Shown here piece after piece: positions 46,320 through 56,420 of a DNA stretch of 64,000 bases. Origin of the DNA: Adenophora triphylla var. japonica (taxonomy: Eukaryota > Streptophyta > Magnoliopsida > Asterales > Campanulaceae); the NCBI GenBank assembly GCA_022495995.1, contig JAFEMH010001469.1:372001-436000 (forward strand). The letters run 5' to 3'. Position 1 is the stretch's first letter. Every line of letters begins with the position of its first letter. Below the pieces are notes generated by a model, which was given only the letters and a program-made list of their open reading frames with translations, searched no databases and was not told where the DNA came from. The position numbers and the translations under genes were made by a program.

Positions 46320-46817
46320 CTAGAAGCCACTAATCGGATATGACTCGCCGTAGTAATCGGAAATACCGGTAGCAGCCCACAACCGTTCATTAAAATCGTC
46401 TTGCAAATCCTCGGGTAAAAACGGAGTCCGACATAGGGGGCAAGTCTTCCGGTCGTGATCCATCCACCGGTCAACGCAGTTCCGGTGAAAAATGTGGCGG
46501 CAATTGGTCAAAGTGCGGATCTCGTCGGATTGTTCGAATTCGTAAAGACAAACGGCGCAGCTCTCAGGGGAATTGGGATTGAGAGTGAGGAGGTCGGAGA
46601 ATTTGACAACGGGGAGGAGTTCTCGGATGAGGACGGCGGAGACGGAAGGGAGGGAGTCGATTCGTGAAGCGAAAGAGGTATCGGGTTCAAGGAAATCGGG
46701 GAGGCAAATGGAGCGGAAGAAGGAGGAGATGAGCTTGCGGAAGAGGCCGAGGAAAGTGAAGAGATGGAGAAGAAGTTTTGGGATGTTGAGGTCTGAGTAA
46801 CCCACCGGAAACCCCAT
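46320..46817 (-). CDS. BRH1: RING-H2 E3 ubiquitin ligase, BRH1-like
   Basis: A single 165-codon exon, [13 protein letters not shown] to YPISGF. Residues 11-38 are hydrophobic (a membrane-associating segment typical of this branch), and the conserved LPDFLEPD follows at 39-46. The RING-H2 finger uses C87, C90, C106, H108, H111, C114, C126 and C129 (CAVC, CRHIFH, CVDRW, CPLC), with the E2-contact Trp at 118. Length and order match Arabidopsis BRH1, a brassinosteroid-responsive RING-H2 protein, as I remember it. Paralogs are similar, so orthology is not proven. It would transfer ubiquitin from an E2 to unknown targets. Intronless, as is usual for this family. Confidence 0.9.
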   Translation of the reverse strand: MGFPVGYSDLNIPKLLLHLFTFLGLFRKLISSFFRSICLPDFLEPDTSFASRIDSLPSVSAVLIRELLPVVKFSDLLTLNPNSPESCAVCLYEFEQSDEIRTLTNCRHIFHRNCVDRWMDHDRKTCPLCRTPFLPEDLQDDFNERLWAATGISDYYGESYPISGF

Positions 46818-46940
46818 TTCAATTCAAGTACGTGTTTGTGTTTGTGTGTTTTTTTTTTCTAGAGAGAGAAAGAGAGAAAAAAAAGGTGGATTAGATTGAA
46901 CAATTCTCAACGTTCTCATATCACGAAAATGAGTGAGTAC

Positions 46941-46951
46941 TCTTTTATATA
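46941..46951 (-). promoter_or_regulatory. Presumptive TATA box of the RING-H2 gene at a MITE border
   Basis: The minus strand reads TATATAAAAGA about 125 bp upstream of the start codon, a good distance for a 5' UTR of roughly 95 nt. The first TA is the target duplication of the Stowaway at 46952-47226, so the MITE terminus directly abuts the box. Confidence 0.55.
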
Positions 46952-47226
46952 CTCCCTCTGCCCCGATAGTAAGATCACAATTACTTTGCGTGTAAATTTA
47001 AAAAAAAAAGCTAGTGAAAAAAATAATGTGAGTATGAAAAGTGAGATTTGTGAGAAAAAATGGGGTAAAAAATAGTGATTTGATTGGTATTGTGAGTATA
47101 AAAGTAAAGTATGAGAGAGAATTAGTGGCTTCAATATTTAAGATTCTTTGTCATTTTAGAAAGTGTGAAGTTTGTAATGGAACGCTCAATGAAGAAAATG
47201 TACAAATTGTAGCGGGACGGATGGAG
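46952..47226. mobile_element. Stowaway MITE in the RING-H2 gene promoter
   Basis: CTCCCTCTGCCCCGATAG and GTAGCGGGACGGATGGAG, TA on both sides. It separates the core promoter from older upstream DNA. Confidence 0.88.
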
Positions 47227-48374
47227 TATATACCTGATAATGTCTCCTCATGCCCCTATTCAACGGTCGCTATGATTTGCGGATCGCTTGGTTTGATCAA
47301 TACGGTCATGATTTTTTTTCGATTGCAATTGCAAGACTTCGTAAGCAATGTCACACAAAAGGAATCCTACGCGAAGACAAACAAGGTGAAATTCAGTCCT
47401 TGCTCCTATTTTCAATTTTACCCCAACCCACTCTTAGAAAAAGGACTGAATTCTATCAGTAATTGAATTTCATTAACCAACTCTTATTTAAAATTCATAG
47501 AGCCGCTAAAATGAATAGAAAATGAATAGTTGGACTACCGCTATAGGTAATAAAAGATAGGGAAGATAGGTTATTTCGCATTTAGATTCAAAACGTATTA
47601 TTGCAAATTCGCGATCCTAGTCGAATTCATTTGAAGCATGACTCTGATTTCATTTGTTAGGACTGCGATCACCATCACCGCTCGCTATATTTGTATGATA
47701 TTGTTTGTTTTGACCTTAGCTCGTAAGAATTTATTTTTGGATAACACACAAAAGGTCTCCTACTATTAAAAATGGGTGTATGGTTATGCAAGGAAGAATT
47801 TAATTAACCATCAAATGTTGTGACTTAAAGGTCAAAAAGGGGAAAAAAAATGGTGTTAAAATGATATATTCAATTCGTCTCAGCTGAATAGTTTGATTTT
47901 TTATTTTATTAACTGAATCAATTGTTTACTATAATTATATAAATATCTAAATATTTCTGTATAATTTTAAAAATTGTTACTGATATTATTTCTAACAGCG
48001 AAACAATAACAAATTTTAGAATTAAATAGAAATATTTAAATTTTCACAAAAATTATAGCTAAAATTCGATTAAATTGACAAAATAAACTGTAACTGTCCA
48101 CATTGAGCTGGGACAGAAGAGAAAGCATATTGATTCCCCCATTAAAATTAAAACAAACCAACACTTTTATGTAGGGCTGGCAAGATTTTTACATCCGTAC
48201 CAATCAACTTGTTTTGTCAATCGTACCAATTATAAATAGTACGTGAAAATCGATATATCAAAATGTTGGTTCGTTAGTACTGTACCAATTTTATATAATT
48301 GATTGGTACATGATAAATAGATTTAATGTTGATTGATATACCGAGTACCAATTATAATTTTTAAAAAAATATTA

Positions 48375-48416
<42 letters not shown>
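47227..48416. other. Intergenic DNA with an unexplained coding-like stretch
   Basis: 47250-47462 contains a 70-codon open frame (ARLRKQCHTKGILREDKQGE) in sequence GC-richer than its flanks. No family is recognised and there is no splice context. 48175-48370 starts with TAGGGCTGGCAAG and repeats GTACCAAT on both strands, like the word-repeat hAT-like elements at 8585 and 62816. A TA repeat lies at 48381-48416. Confidence 0.4.
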
Positions 48417-48417
<1 letters not shown>

Positions 48418-48705
48418 GCCCTCCGTCCCTGCCGAAGCGTCACTTTTTACCCAAAATGGCGTCCCGTTTATAGCGTCACCCTTTCCTAAAAAGGAAACTT
48501 TTATTAATATTTTATTATCCCATCCACTATTCCCTCCACTAATTCTCTCTCCTCTACACTCACAACACTTTTAAAATTCACTATTTCCTTCACTAATTCT
48601 CTCTCCTATTTTTAAATTACACTCACAACATTTTTACTTCTCACACTTTTTCTTAATTTGCGCGCCACCCCTAAAAGGGTGACGCTTCTACCGGGACGGA
48701 GGGAG
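48417..48705. mobile_element. Stowaway MITE inserted in a TA repeat
   Basis: CGCCCTCCGTCCCTGCCGAAG and CTTCTACCGGGACGGAGGGAG between TA repeats. The extended inverted ends cover AGCGTCAC/GTGACGCT. Confidence 0.88.
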
Positions 48706-48707
48706 TA

Positions 48708-48882
48708 TATATTATAAAACACACCTCCACTATCTACAGTACTATAAACAGTATCATGTGTCGAGTTTCCCATTTTGCCCTTAAAATTTTTATTTTTTTT
48801 TTAATTAAAAAAAAAACGTGTCCTCAGACACGGGCTTAATTAAAAAAAAAAAAACGTGTCCTCGAACACGGGCTTACTCTAG
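48708..48882 (+). mobile_element. Short Helitron-like element with a doubled 3' hairpin
   Basis: The 3' end is CGTGT-CCTCGA-ACACG (48855-48870) then GGCTTACTCTAG, CTAG at 48879-48882, followed by T. A near copy of the hairpin (CGTGTCCTCAGACACGGGCT) lies about 37 bp earlier. The 5' end TATATTATAAAACACACC resembles the other copies but lacks a clear TC. About 175 bp, non-coding. Confidence 0.6.
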
Positions 48883-48900
48883 TATATATATATATATATA

Positions 48901-49182
48901 CTCCTCGGTCTCATTTCAAATTTCACCGTTTGTCAAAACGGGTGTCCCGTTAAAAGCTTTACCTTTCCTAAAATGACAAAAAAAATTTACTACTTCACCC
49001 ACTTATTCTCTCTCCTATTTTACTTTTATACTCATAACACTTTTCAAATTTACTATTTCTCTACTCATTCTCTCTCCTATTTTACTTTTACACTCACAAC
49101 ACTTTATCCACTTACATTTTTTTTTTAATTTGCATAATTTCTCAAAAGAGTAAGAGTGAAACATATAATGAAATGAAAGGAG
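48901..49182. mobile_element. Stowaway MITE (diverged)
   Basis: CTCCTCGGTCTCATTTC after TA and GAAATGAAAGGAG before TA. The interior has the CACTCACAACACTTT filler. Confidence 0.72.
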
Positions 49183-49376
49183 TATATTATTTTATTTTTC
49201 CTGCTATCCCTGACTAACTTAGTTCGACTCTGACTTTCTCTATTTGCAATTTCTCACAAATCCACACCCTCTCTCTCTCCCCCTCTCTGGGATTCAGCAA
49301 TGTTGCCTGACTGCTTTACTCCTAACAGTCTCGATTTTTGTCTGTCAATGAAAGATTATTTGAATTTATTTAAAAA

Positions 49377-49660
49377 CTAGTACATATGCCTATATGTCCA
49401 AGGACACGAGTGTGTTTTTTTTTTTTTTTCAAATTAATTTTTTTTAATTAAAAAAAAAAATCAGTTACTTAATTAATTTAAGTAAACCCTCCTAAAGCTC
49501 ACTTTTAGCCCAAATTCAAAGTCTTAGCCCAAATCCAAAGTCTTAGCACAAATTAAGGGCAAAATAGAAAACAGACTAAATAGTGAGGACAAAATAGGAA
49601 AAAACCCCTCCAGAACTATTCATAAAACTGTTCACGGAGGGGTTTAATTTATACTATAGA
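49377..49660 (-). mobile_element. Short Helitron (minus orientation)
   Basis: On the minus strand it starts TCTATAGTATAAATTAAACC after an A and ends with a TGTCC/GGACA hairpin and CTAG (49377-49380) before T, so all Helitron end rules are met. 284 bp. Internal phrases CAAAGTCTTAG and CCCTCCxxxAACxxTTCATAA are repeated. No ORF. Confidence 0.75.
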
Positions 49661-49986
49661 TATTGATTTTGTGACGAAAAAAGTAATAATTTTGTTAATA
49701 TACGGAATTAATACAATTAATTTTTCAAGGTCGAACATGATAACGTTAGAAAGGACGGGACGGGGTTTCCTCCCTCCAACCTAGTGGCAGGTCAAGAAAT
49801 ATGCCTAATAAAGTTGAGACACGTGGCCCCCACCAAGGCAAATCAAGACACACTCCTGGATGGTGGAATGGGCCCGGGCCGGACCGACCAGTTGGAGCGG
49901 AGCTATTAAATTAAATCAACGGTCCACCACCCTCCCTCCCACTTCCACTCTTGCCTCACTTTGTCTTTTCCTTACTATTTTACCTC
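49661..49986. other. Intergenic DNA
   Basis: GC-richer than the surroundings (GGGCCCGGGCCGGACCGACC near 49870). No gene recognised. Confidence 0.5.
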
Positions 49987-49989
49987 TTA

Positions 49990-50933
49990 GACTACTCACA
50001 GTGATTTCATCCCACTCCCCCATTTCATCTAACACTTTTTATACTTTTTCTCATCCACCTAATATTTCATCTACCCATTTCATTTACCCCCACTCCAATG
50101 GCTAACTTAAATTAAATTTCAACTCCCTCCAACTCATCATTCTATACCCCACTACTTTTATTTTATTTCATTTATATTTTTTATTTTTATGATTAGTAAA
50201 ATAATAATAATTATTATTATTATTTATAATTAAAAAAATATTTCACACTTAATTAAAAAAAATATTGCATCAATTTATAGGTAAAAAAAATATAATGATT
50301 TTTTTTTAAATAATTCAGCCCAAATTGAAAATTAAGTGTTTTTTTTTTTTTGTGTCCAAATCAAATGAAACTTATATCAATTTGTAGGGAAAAAAATGAT
50401 GAATTTTGGTGAAAAAAAAAATTAAAAAAAATAATAATTTACTAGGTAATAATTCAGCCCAAATTGAAAACTAAGTGTTTTTTTTTTGTGTTCAAATCAA
50501 ATGAAACTTATATCAATTTGTAGGGAAAAAAATGATGAATTTTGGTGAAAAAAAAATTAAAAAAAAAAATTAATTTACTAGGTAATAATTTAGCCCAAAT
50601 TGAAAACTAAGTGTTTTTTTTTGTGTCCAAATCAAATGAAACTTATATCAATTTGTAGGGTAAAAAAATGATGAATTATGGTGAAAAAAAAAAATAAATA
50701 AAAATTAATTTACTAGGTGATAATTAAGCTCAAAGATTTGAGATAAATTTTTTTTTTCAAAAATCCAAGAAACTGACACTTGTCGAATTAAAAAAAAAAA
50801 AAAAAGAAACAAGTTTCAGCTGGATGAAAACTTTCATCCAGCCCATTTCATCCAGCCCATTTCATCTTGCCATTGCAAGGATTCAGTGGGATGAAATGGA
50901 ATTTCATCCCCCATTTCATCCCTGTGGATAGTC
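49990..50933. mobile_element. PIF/Harbinger-type MITE with internal tandem repeats
   Basis: GACTACTCACAGTGATTTCA at the left and TCCCTGTGGATAGTC at the right are inverted, flanked by TTA at 49987-49989 and 50934-50936. The interior has about four tandem copies (50310-50760) of a unit near 137 bp starting AATTCAGCCCAAATTGAAAA and containing GTGTCCAAATCAAATGAAAC. GATGAAATGG words cluster near both ends. No ORF. Confidence 0.8.
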
Positions 50934-50975
50934 TTACAATTAATTCATTCTCATTAACATAACTCAAATTAAATA

Positions 50976-51521
50976 CTCTCTCTGTCACGTCTGAAATATC
51001 TCAAAATGTTCCATACACAAAAATTAAGAAAAGTGATGTAAAAAAGAGAAAAAATATATAGTAAAATAAATATTGTGAGTATGAAAAGTGATGTAGAAAA
51101 GAGAAAGTGAGGTAGAAAATAGTTAGTGAATACTCCCTCCGTCCCACAAAACTTTACACCTTTACTGTTGAGAACAGAAAATAAGAAATAATGTTATTAA
51201 AGTAGGTGTTGTGAGTGGGAGGAGAGAGAATGAGTGGAGAGAATAGTAAATTTGAAAAGTGTTGTGAGTATGACAAGTGGGTCCCATGAATAAAGAAGTA
51301 TTAAAAAATTTCCTTTTTAGGAAAGTGAGACTTTAAAGTGGGACGCCCAAAATAGTAAAAGGGGTAATGTTTTATGGAACGGAGGGAGTATGTATTATGT
51401 GTATGACAAGTGGGTCCCACAAATAAAAAAGTAATAAAAAATTTTCCTTTTATGGGTTAGAACATTTTAAATGGGACACCAAAAAAGAAAATTTGGAACA
51501 CTTCGAATGAGACGGAGGGAG
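50976..51521. mobile_element. Stowaway MITE interrupted by a second Stowaway
   Basis: Outer ends CTCTCTCTGTCACGTCTGAA and TTCGAATGAGACGGAGGGAG between TA. The element at 51133-51388 lies inside it. Confidence 0.82.
51133..51388. mobile_element. Stowaway MITE nested in a Stowaway
   Basis: CTCCCTCCGTCCCACAAAAC and TTTTATGGAACGGAGGGAG between TA. In sequence it is close to an inverted copy of 7600-7855. Confidence 0.88.
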
Positions 51522-52270
51522 TAATTAATTTCTTTTCGTACTTATTACTCTCTTTCCCGTCCCGTTTTAAGGTTTTAACTTTTTTTTTCATATTCAATTT
51601 AAAGTTATTAGTTGCTTTATTTTCTAAAATGATAATCAGACATACTTGCTACATTCAAAATAACAACTCACTTACTATTCTCTATCAATTTTTTGTCTTT
51701 TATTTTATTTTTCATACTTACAATTGTACTTCCATGCCTAAATGTTTCGGAATATTGCTTATTTTTATCATTCTAAAATTTTAAGAACTTCCTTAAAATA
51801 AAAATTAAAGTCATTTGAACCGCAGTCTGAAATTTTCAGCTCATTAAATGTTGAGCTCAAGCTTTTATTTTTTTAATTGGGTTCTTTTGCGAGATTGATA
51901 TTTAAAAATAATTAGTGGAAATTGAATTTCTAACCTTTTTTATTTAAAGAAATTTGGATACCTGTGAAAGTTTGATATACATTGTTTAGTAACAATTTAA
52001 CAACATAATATTTTATATCAAGTGGTAACTCTATTAATACCGTCTGAAAAATCCAGATTCAAATTCAAAGGTCGTCAGTGAATTAATTCTGTAAGTTTGG
52101 TGGCATTTTTTTTTTTGGCCCCATTAGCTTAAGATTCAATATTATCAGAAAGCCAGCTAAATCCAACAGTGATCTCCTTATAATTACAATTAACCTCTTA
52201 TAAGGCTTAATTAATTATATTAACTTTGATTTAATTAATTTGCTTTACAGCAATTTTATGTTGTGTGTAC
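51522..52270. other. AT-rich intergenic DNA
   Basis: A lone Stowaway-like left end (CTCTCTTTCCCGTCCC near 51547) with no partner. No gene recognised. Confidence 0.5.
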
Positions 52271-52277
52271 ATGATTT

Positions 52278-53060
52278 GTAGGCTATTAGCTCCAAATATC
52301 CAACTGAACGGTATAAACCGAGCTACGAACATGAGCTTGCCCGAAATTGGGCCCAGCTATATTGGGCAGTGGATATTGTCTAATTATGAAGTATTAGGGC
52401 CGAGTAAGATCTTCCTCGTATGCCGAGGAACATTTATCTCGGCCTTATGTCATCATTCTTGGGCCGTCATGTCGGAGTTACCGAGGAGAGAAAAGTTATT
52501 TGCTCGGCATATATCCAAGTGACGAGGAAAGAAAATCATTCTCCCCGGCATATCTCCGTGTCGGCCATTTACCAAATGACGAGGAAGCAAAATCATTTTC
52601 CTCGGCCTATCTGCCAAAGGCCGAGGAAAATCATTTGCCTTCCTCGGCGTTAGGTTAGCGAGAACATACAGTCCTTATACAACAAGGATTACACAGTTGT
52701 GATCCAATCAGGATTACAATTACCAACATCAATTCAAGTCAAACAAGGACTCCTTAACAGATATAATTCTCTTAAGATTATATCTTATCTCTCTACAAGT
52801 TCACTCCAACATGGATTCTATCAATCCATTCCTATAAATACAAGCCCCATGGCTCATTATTCGGTACGTTACTTTTTACATTGGAGAAACTCTGTCCATT
52901 TGATTTCTCTAATATCAACCGTGAACTTACTCTCACGGAGGGCCTTTAGCCGGATCCGCCCGGCTTAGTTTACGTGTTTTCTCTTATTTTCGGGCCTTGC
53001 AATCGCCGGAGCATTCAACGCTTGGATTTGGGGTCATTTTTGACGATTTTGGCATCATCA
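52278..53060 (+). repeat. 5' LTR of the gypsy element (start approximate)
   Basis: The end is set by ATCATCA before the PBS. The start is taken at TGTAGGCTATTAG but cannot be verified without a second LTR. A TATA box CCTATAAATACAAG lies near 52830. CCGAGGAAA and TCGGC words repeat at 52400-52650. Confidence 0.65.
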
Positions 53061-53062
53061 AT

Positions 53063-53080
53063 TGGTTCCATTGCCGGGAA
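53063..53080 (+). other. Primer binding site, tRNA-Asp-like
   Basis: TGGTTCCATTGCCGGGAA resembles the TGGCGCCGTTGCCGGGGA site used by Tat/Athila-type gypsy elements, with four changes. Confidence 0.65.
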
Positions 53081-53424
53081 TTCGATTCAAACACCCATTG
53101 ATTGGCCTGGAAAACGCTCGCTTAAAGCCAATTTCCTTGCCGAATTTGTTCTTTCTTGGAACGGAATTTTTAGATCGGTAAAAAACTGTTCTTGAAGCCA
53201 ACCGGAATCATCAAGTTCACGGAATTTGCCCGGATTCCGTTAAAGGCGATTTTAGCATTAAAATCGATCCCAATTTTGGCTTGGATTTTGTGTCTTTGGA
53301 AAAATCACAATTGAGTACATTTGTTTTTGGTTAAAATTTACCTAAATTTAGCCATAAATTCGGATTACAGTGAAATTGTGATTTTTGGAAAATTTCGCAT
53401 TTAATAATCTGTTTGTGATTCATA

Positions 53425-55260
53425 ATGGACGGACAATTCACAAGTGTTACAGTAGGATCCCACCCAAGTGAATGGAAACATTGGGCCAGAGGAGCCCTTG
53501 CCTCCTCCTCCTCCTCTTCCTCGGGCCAGAAGCCATTCCTCCCCTTGCCATGACTCTTCGTTCCACGGGTCGACGAATGCCGAGGAGAGAGGGCAATGAC
53601 CTTCCTCGTCCTACTCGTGCTCGTGGGAAGCAAGCGGGAAGGAAGAAAACAAAGAATGCCGACGCCGGTCAGCGGGAGGATCTCGGCCGTTGGCCAGACG
53701 TTCCTTGTTACACAAACAAATGGAGACTTTGCAAAGGATGTATGAAACACAAGTTGCTCTTTTGCAAATGGACCCAGATCATTCCATGGCTCCATTCATT
53801 GTACCATCAATGGGCCCACCTTTGAGAAAGGAACAGGGAGAGCATCAGGCTCCTCCCCTGAAGACCGCTGAACTACCGATGCCAGCTCCCAGGGATTCTC
53901 CTCGTCCTCGGCATAACAGTAAGCAGAAGGATCCTGTGGTCGACCTGAGAAGCCAAATAACTCCTAGGGAAGAGGAAGTGAACTCCAAGGACCTAAGGAC
54001 AAGACTCAGCTTGAATAGGCGCTTATCCCCTGCTCGCCTCATCATGACACCTAGGCGTCCCACGTCTCCTCGAGCTCGTCGGCGGATTCTCCTCGTCCTC
54101 GTCGTTCGCATTCTCATCGTCCTCGTCGGCGGACTCTCCTCGTCCTCGGCATCGAGAATTTGCTAGGCCAAGGACCCCAGAGCCCTACAGATGATACTTG
54201 GCGCACTGAAGACACGGAACCAAGACGTGATAAGGCCCCCTCAGGCGTGATGGCCACCGAAGCATGAAGCGGAGCATAGTAGGGTGAATGATCGCCCCAG
54301 ACAAGTCGATCGAAGCTCCCAACGAAGCACTCGCTCAAGCGGTGAGAAGGAAATAGAAACAAAGCAATGGAGTTGAAACAAAGGCTGGATGATATGGAGA
54401 GGGGAAAGAAATATAATGACGACGATTATGATTGGGCCACCCGTCCGTTTTCCTTGAGGATAAGCTATGCACCTCCCCATCCTAACCTCAAGCTCCCAAA
54501 TTTCGAGAAATATAACGGAACCATCGACGCCAAGGACCATGTGCAAAGTTTTGAACAAACCATGAATCTCCTCACCACTGTGATGACTTGCTCTGCAAAG
54601 CTTTCGCGAGCACCTTTTCCGAACGACTTTGACTGGTTAGTGAGCTCAAGAAAGGTTGCATCGATTCTTTGGAGGGCATGAGGAGAATGTTCTTAGATCA
54701 TTTTGCCACTACTGGGAAGAGGAAGATGAGATTAACCGACTTGGCCAACATTGAGCGAGGGAAGGAGAGACCACCCTCGGCTACTACAATAGGTTAGAAA
54801 AATGGCGGACCAAGTCGAAGAAAGCCTCACCGATAGGGAGGTCATAGTTTGCTTCAACTACGGGTTAAAATCGGCCCCCTCATTTATGAACTCTCGGCCC
54901 GGGGAACCTAGCTCCAAGGCCGAATTGTACAAAGTGGCTTATGCCATTTCCATGGCCGAAGACAAGACAAAGAAAGAAAGGGAGCCGACAAGACGGAACT
55001 GAAGCAACTAACCCCAGACGAGAATGACAACGGGAACGGAAAGGGTTCTAAAGGAAAGAATAGAACCGGAAGCAGCGAGAAGGCTGGAGTTCACCCCTCT
55101 TACAAAGCCCATCTCCGAAATCATGCGGCTAGTGAACCTTCCTCCACCTCGTCCGCCGATCGATCACCCAAAATATCCCCGCAACAAGAACAAATACGTG
55201 ATTTTCACAAGGACAACGGGCACACCACCGATGGTTCTTTGGGCCCTTAAAAGATAATCC
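53425..55260 (+). pseudogene. gypsy gag (broken)
   Basis: An Arg/Pro/Ser-rich N-terminal part (53472-54170) is followed by the gag core at 54367-54681 (LKLPNFEKYNGTIDAKDHVQ). A shifted frame then continues at 54802-55002 (GLKSAPSFMNSRPGEPSSKA) and 55024-55260. The core pattern, a target peptide then Y(N/D)GTxDPxxHxxxF, fits Tat-lineage gag. Frames change at least three times. Confidence 0.8.
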
Positions 55261-55522
55261 AACAATGGGTTGAAGAGGGAAAGTTAGACCGTTATGTCAT
55301 GAAGAAAGATGGCAAGCGAAAGCGGAAGCAAGAGGAGAGTGAAGATGACTCCAAGAGTGAGGATGAAGATCGAAGGCCTCCTAGTGGCTAAACTACATGT
55401 GATCCGTGAAGAGGTGACCTCCACCAAAAGCTAAGGGACCGGATCCACGAGCTAAGCAAAGTATACCATGTCCCTGCTTGGATCCATAAAGCGAAGAAAT
55501 CATTAGTTTTTCTCCGAATGAG

Positions 55523-55964
55523 TTGGCGGGAAGTCGAGCAGCTCGTGAGCAGCCCTTGGTCATCAAGGGTCGAATTGACAATGTTGAATCCGAAAGACTT
55601 CTTGTTGACACGGGGGCCTCCCGTGACATCCTGTACTATTCAGCCTTCCAACAAATGGGGTTGAAAGACACTGCGCTAGAGCCATATCATGGAAGGCTTG
55701 AAGGATTCACCAACCATAAGGTTGGAGCAAAGGGAACCGTAGAACTAGAACTCGAAGTCGGCGATCATCCCTTCCGAGCCAAAGCTACTGTCACTTTTAT
55801 AGTCATGGACTTGACTAGTGACTATCATGCGATTATCGGCATTCCAAGTCAAGCCAAACTCGGGATGGTAGCCTCCCTTTCTCACCAACGAGTTAAATTT
55901 CCCACTCGTGCTGGCATTGGATGCGTGAGGGCAACCCCCAAAGATTTCTTGGAACATGTTGTCA
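55523..55964 (+). pseudogene. gypsy aspartic protease, cut by the CACTA element
   Basis: VIKGRIDNVESERLLVDTGA contains the catalytic D-T-G. It is followed by DILYYSAFQQMGL and later HAIIGIPSQAKLGMVAS, the retropepsin C-terminal motif (IIGxPxx). The frame runs into the transposon terminus. Confidence 0.88.
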
Positions 55965-56420
55965 CACTACAAGGAAAACCGAATTTAGAGACGGAAATTT
56001 AGAGACGGACGAAATCTGTAGCTAATTTGGCGACAGATTAGAGACAGAATCAAAAATCAGAGACGGATTCGGATTCCGTCTCTAAATTAGAGACGAAATA
56101 TGAATCCGTCTCTAATTCAGAGACGGAATATGAATCCGTCTCTAATTCAGAGACGGAATCCGAATCCGTCTCTAATTTAGAGACGAAATCTGATTCCGTC
56201 TCTAATTTAGAGACGGATTCAGATTCCGTCTCTAAATTTTAGAGACGGGTTTTGTATCTGTCTCTAAAATAGAGACAGATTCAGAATCCGTCTCTAAATT
56301 AGAGACAGATTTTAACCCGTCTCTAATTTAGAGACAGATTTTTGAATCCGTCTCTAATTTAGTGACAGATTCAACATCTGTCTCTAAAATTTAGAGACAG
56401 ATTTAGTATCCGTCTCTAAA
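55965..56420 (+). mobile_element. CACTA (En/Spm) transposon end with subterminal repeats
   Basis: CACTACAAGGAAAACC is a classic CACTA terminus, and TCA precedes it as the likely 3-bp target. The next 430 bp hold about 27 copies of TAGAGACGGA or its inverse TCCGTCTCTA, arranged as facing pairs. Such subterminal arrays are transposase binding regions in En/Spm elements. The opposite end (TTGTAGTG) was not found to the right, so it lies outside the window or is lost. Confidence 0.82.

Larger units (their letters stand above)
52278..55964 (+). mobile_element. Ty3/gypsy (Tat-like) retrotransposon fragment
   Basis: LTR, PBS, gag and protease occur in order on the plus strand. RT, integrase and the 3' LTR are not in this stretch because a CACTA terminus begins at 55965. 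Many frameshifts and stops interrupt gag. Confidence 0.85.

Noticed and set aside
53331..54558. Minus-strand open frames across the gypsy gag region
   Set aside because: The plus-strand frames carry gag and protease motifs. The minus-strand ones are shadows of GC-rich gag sequence.
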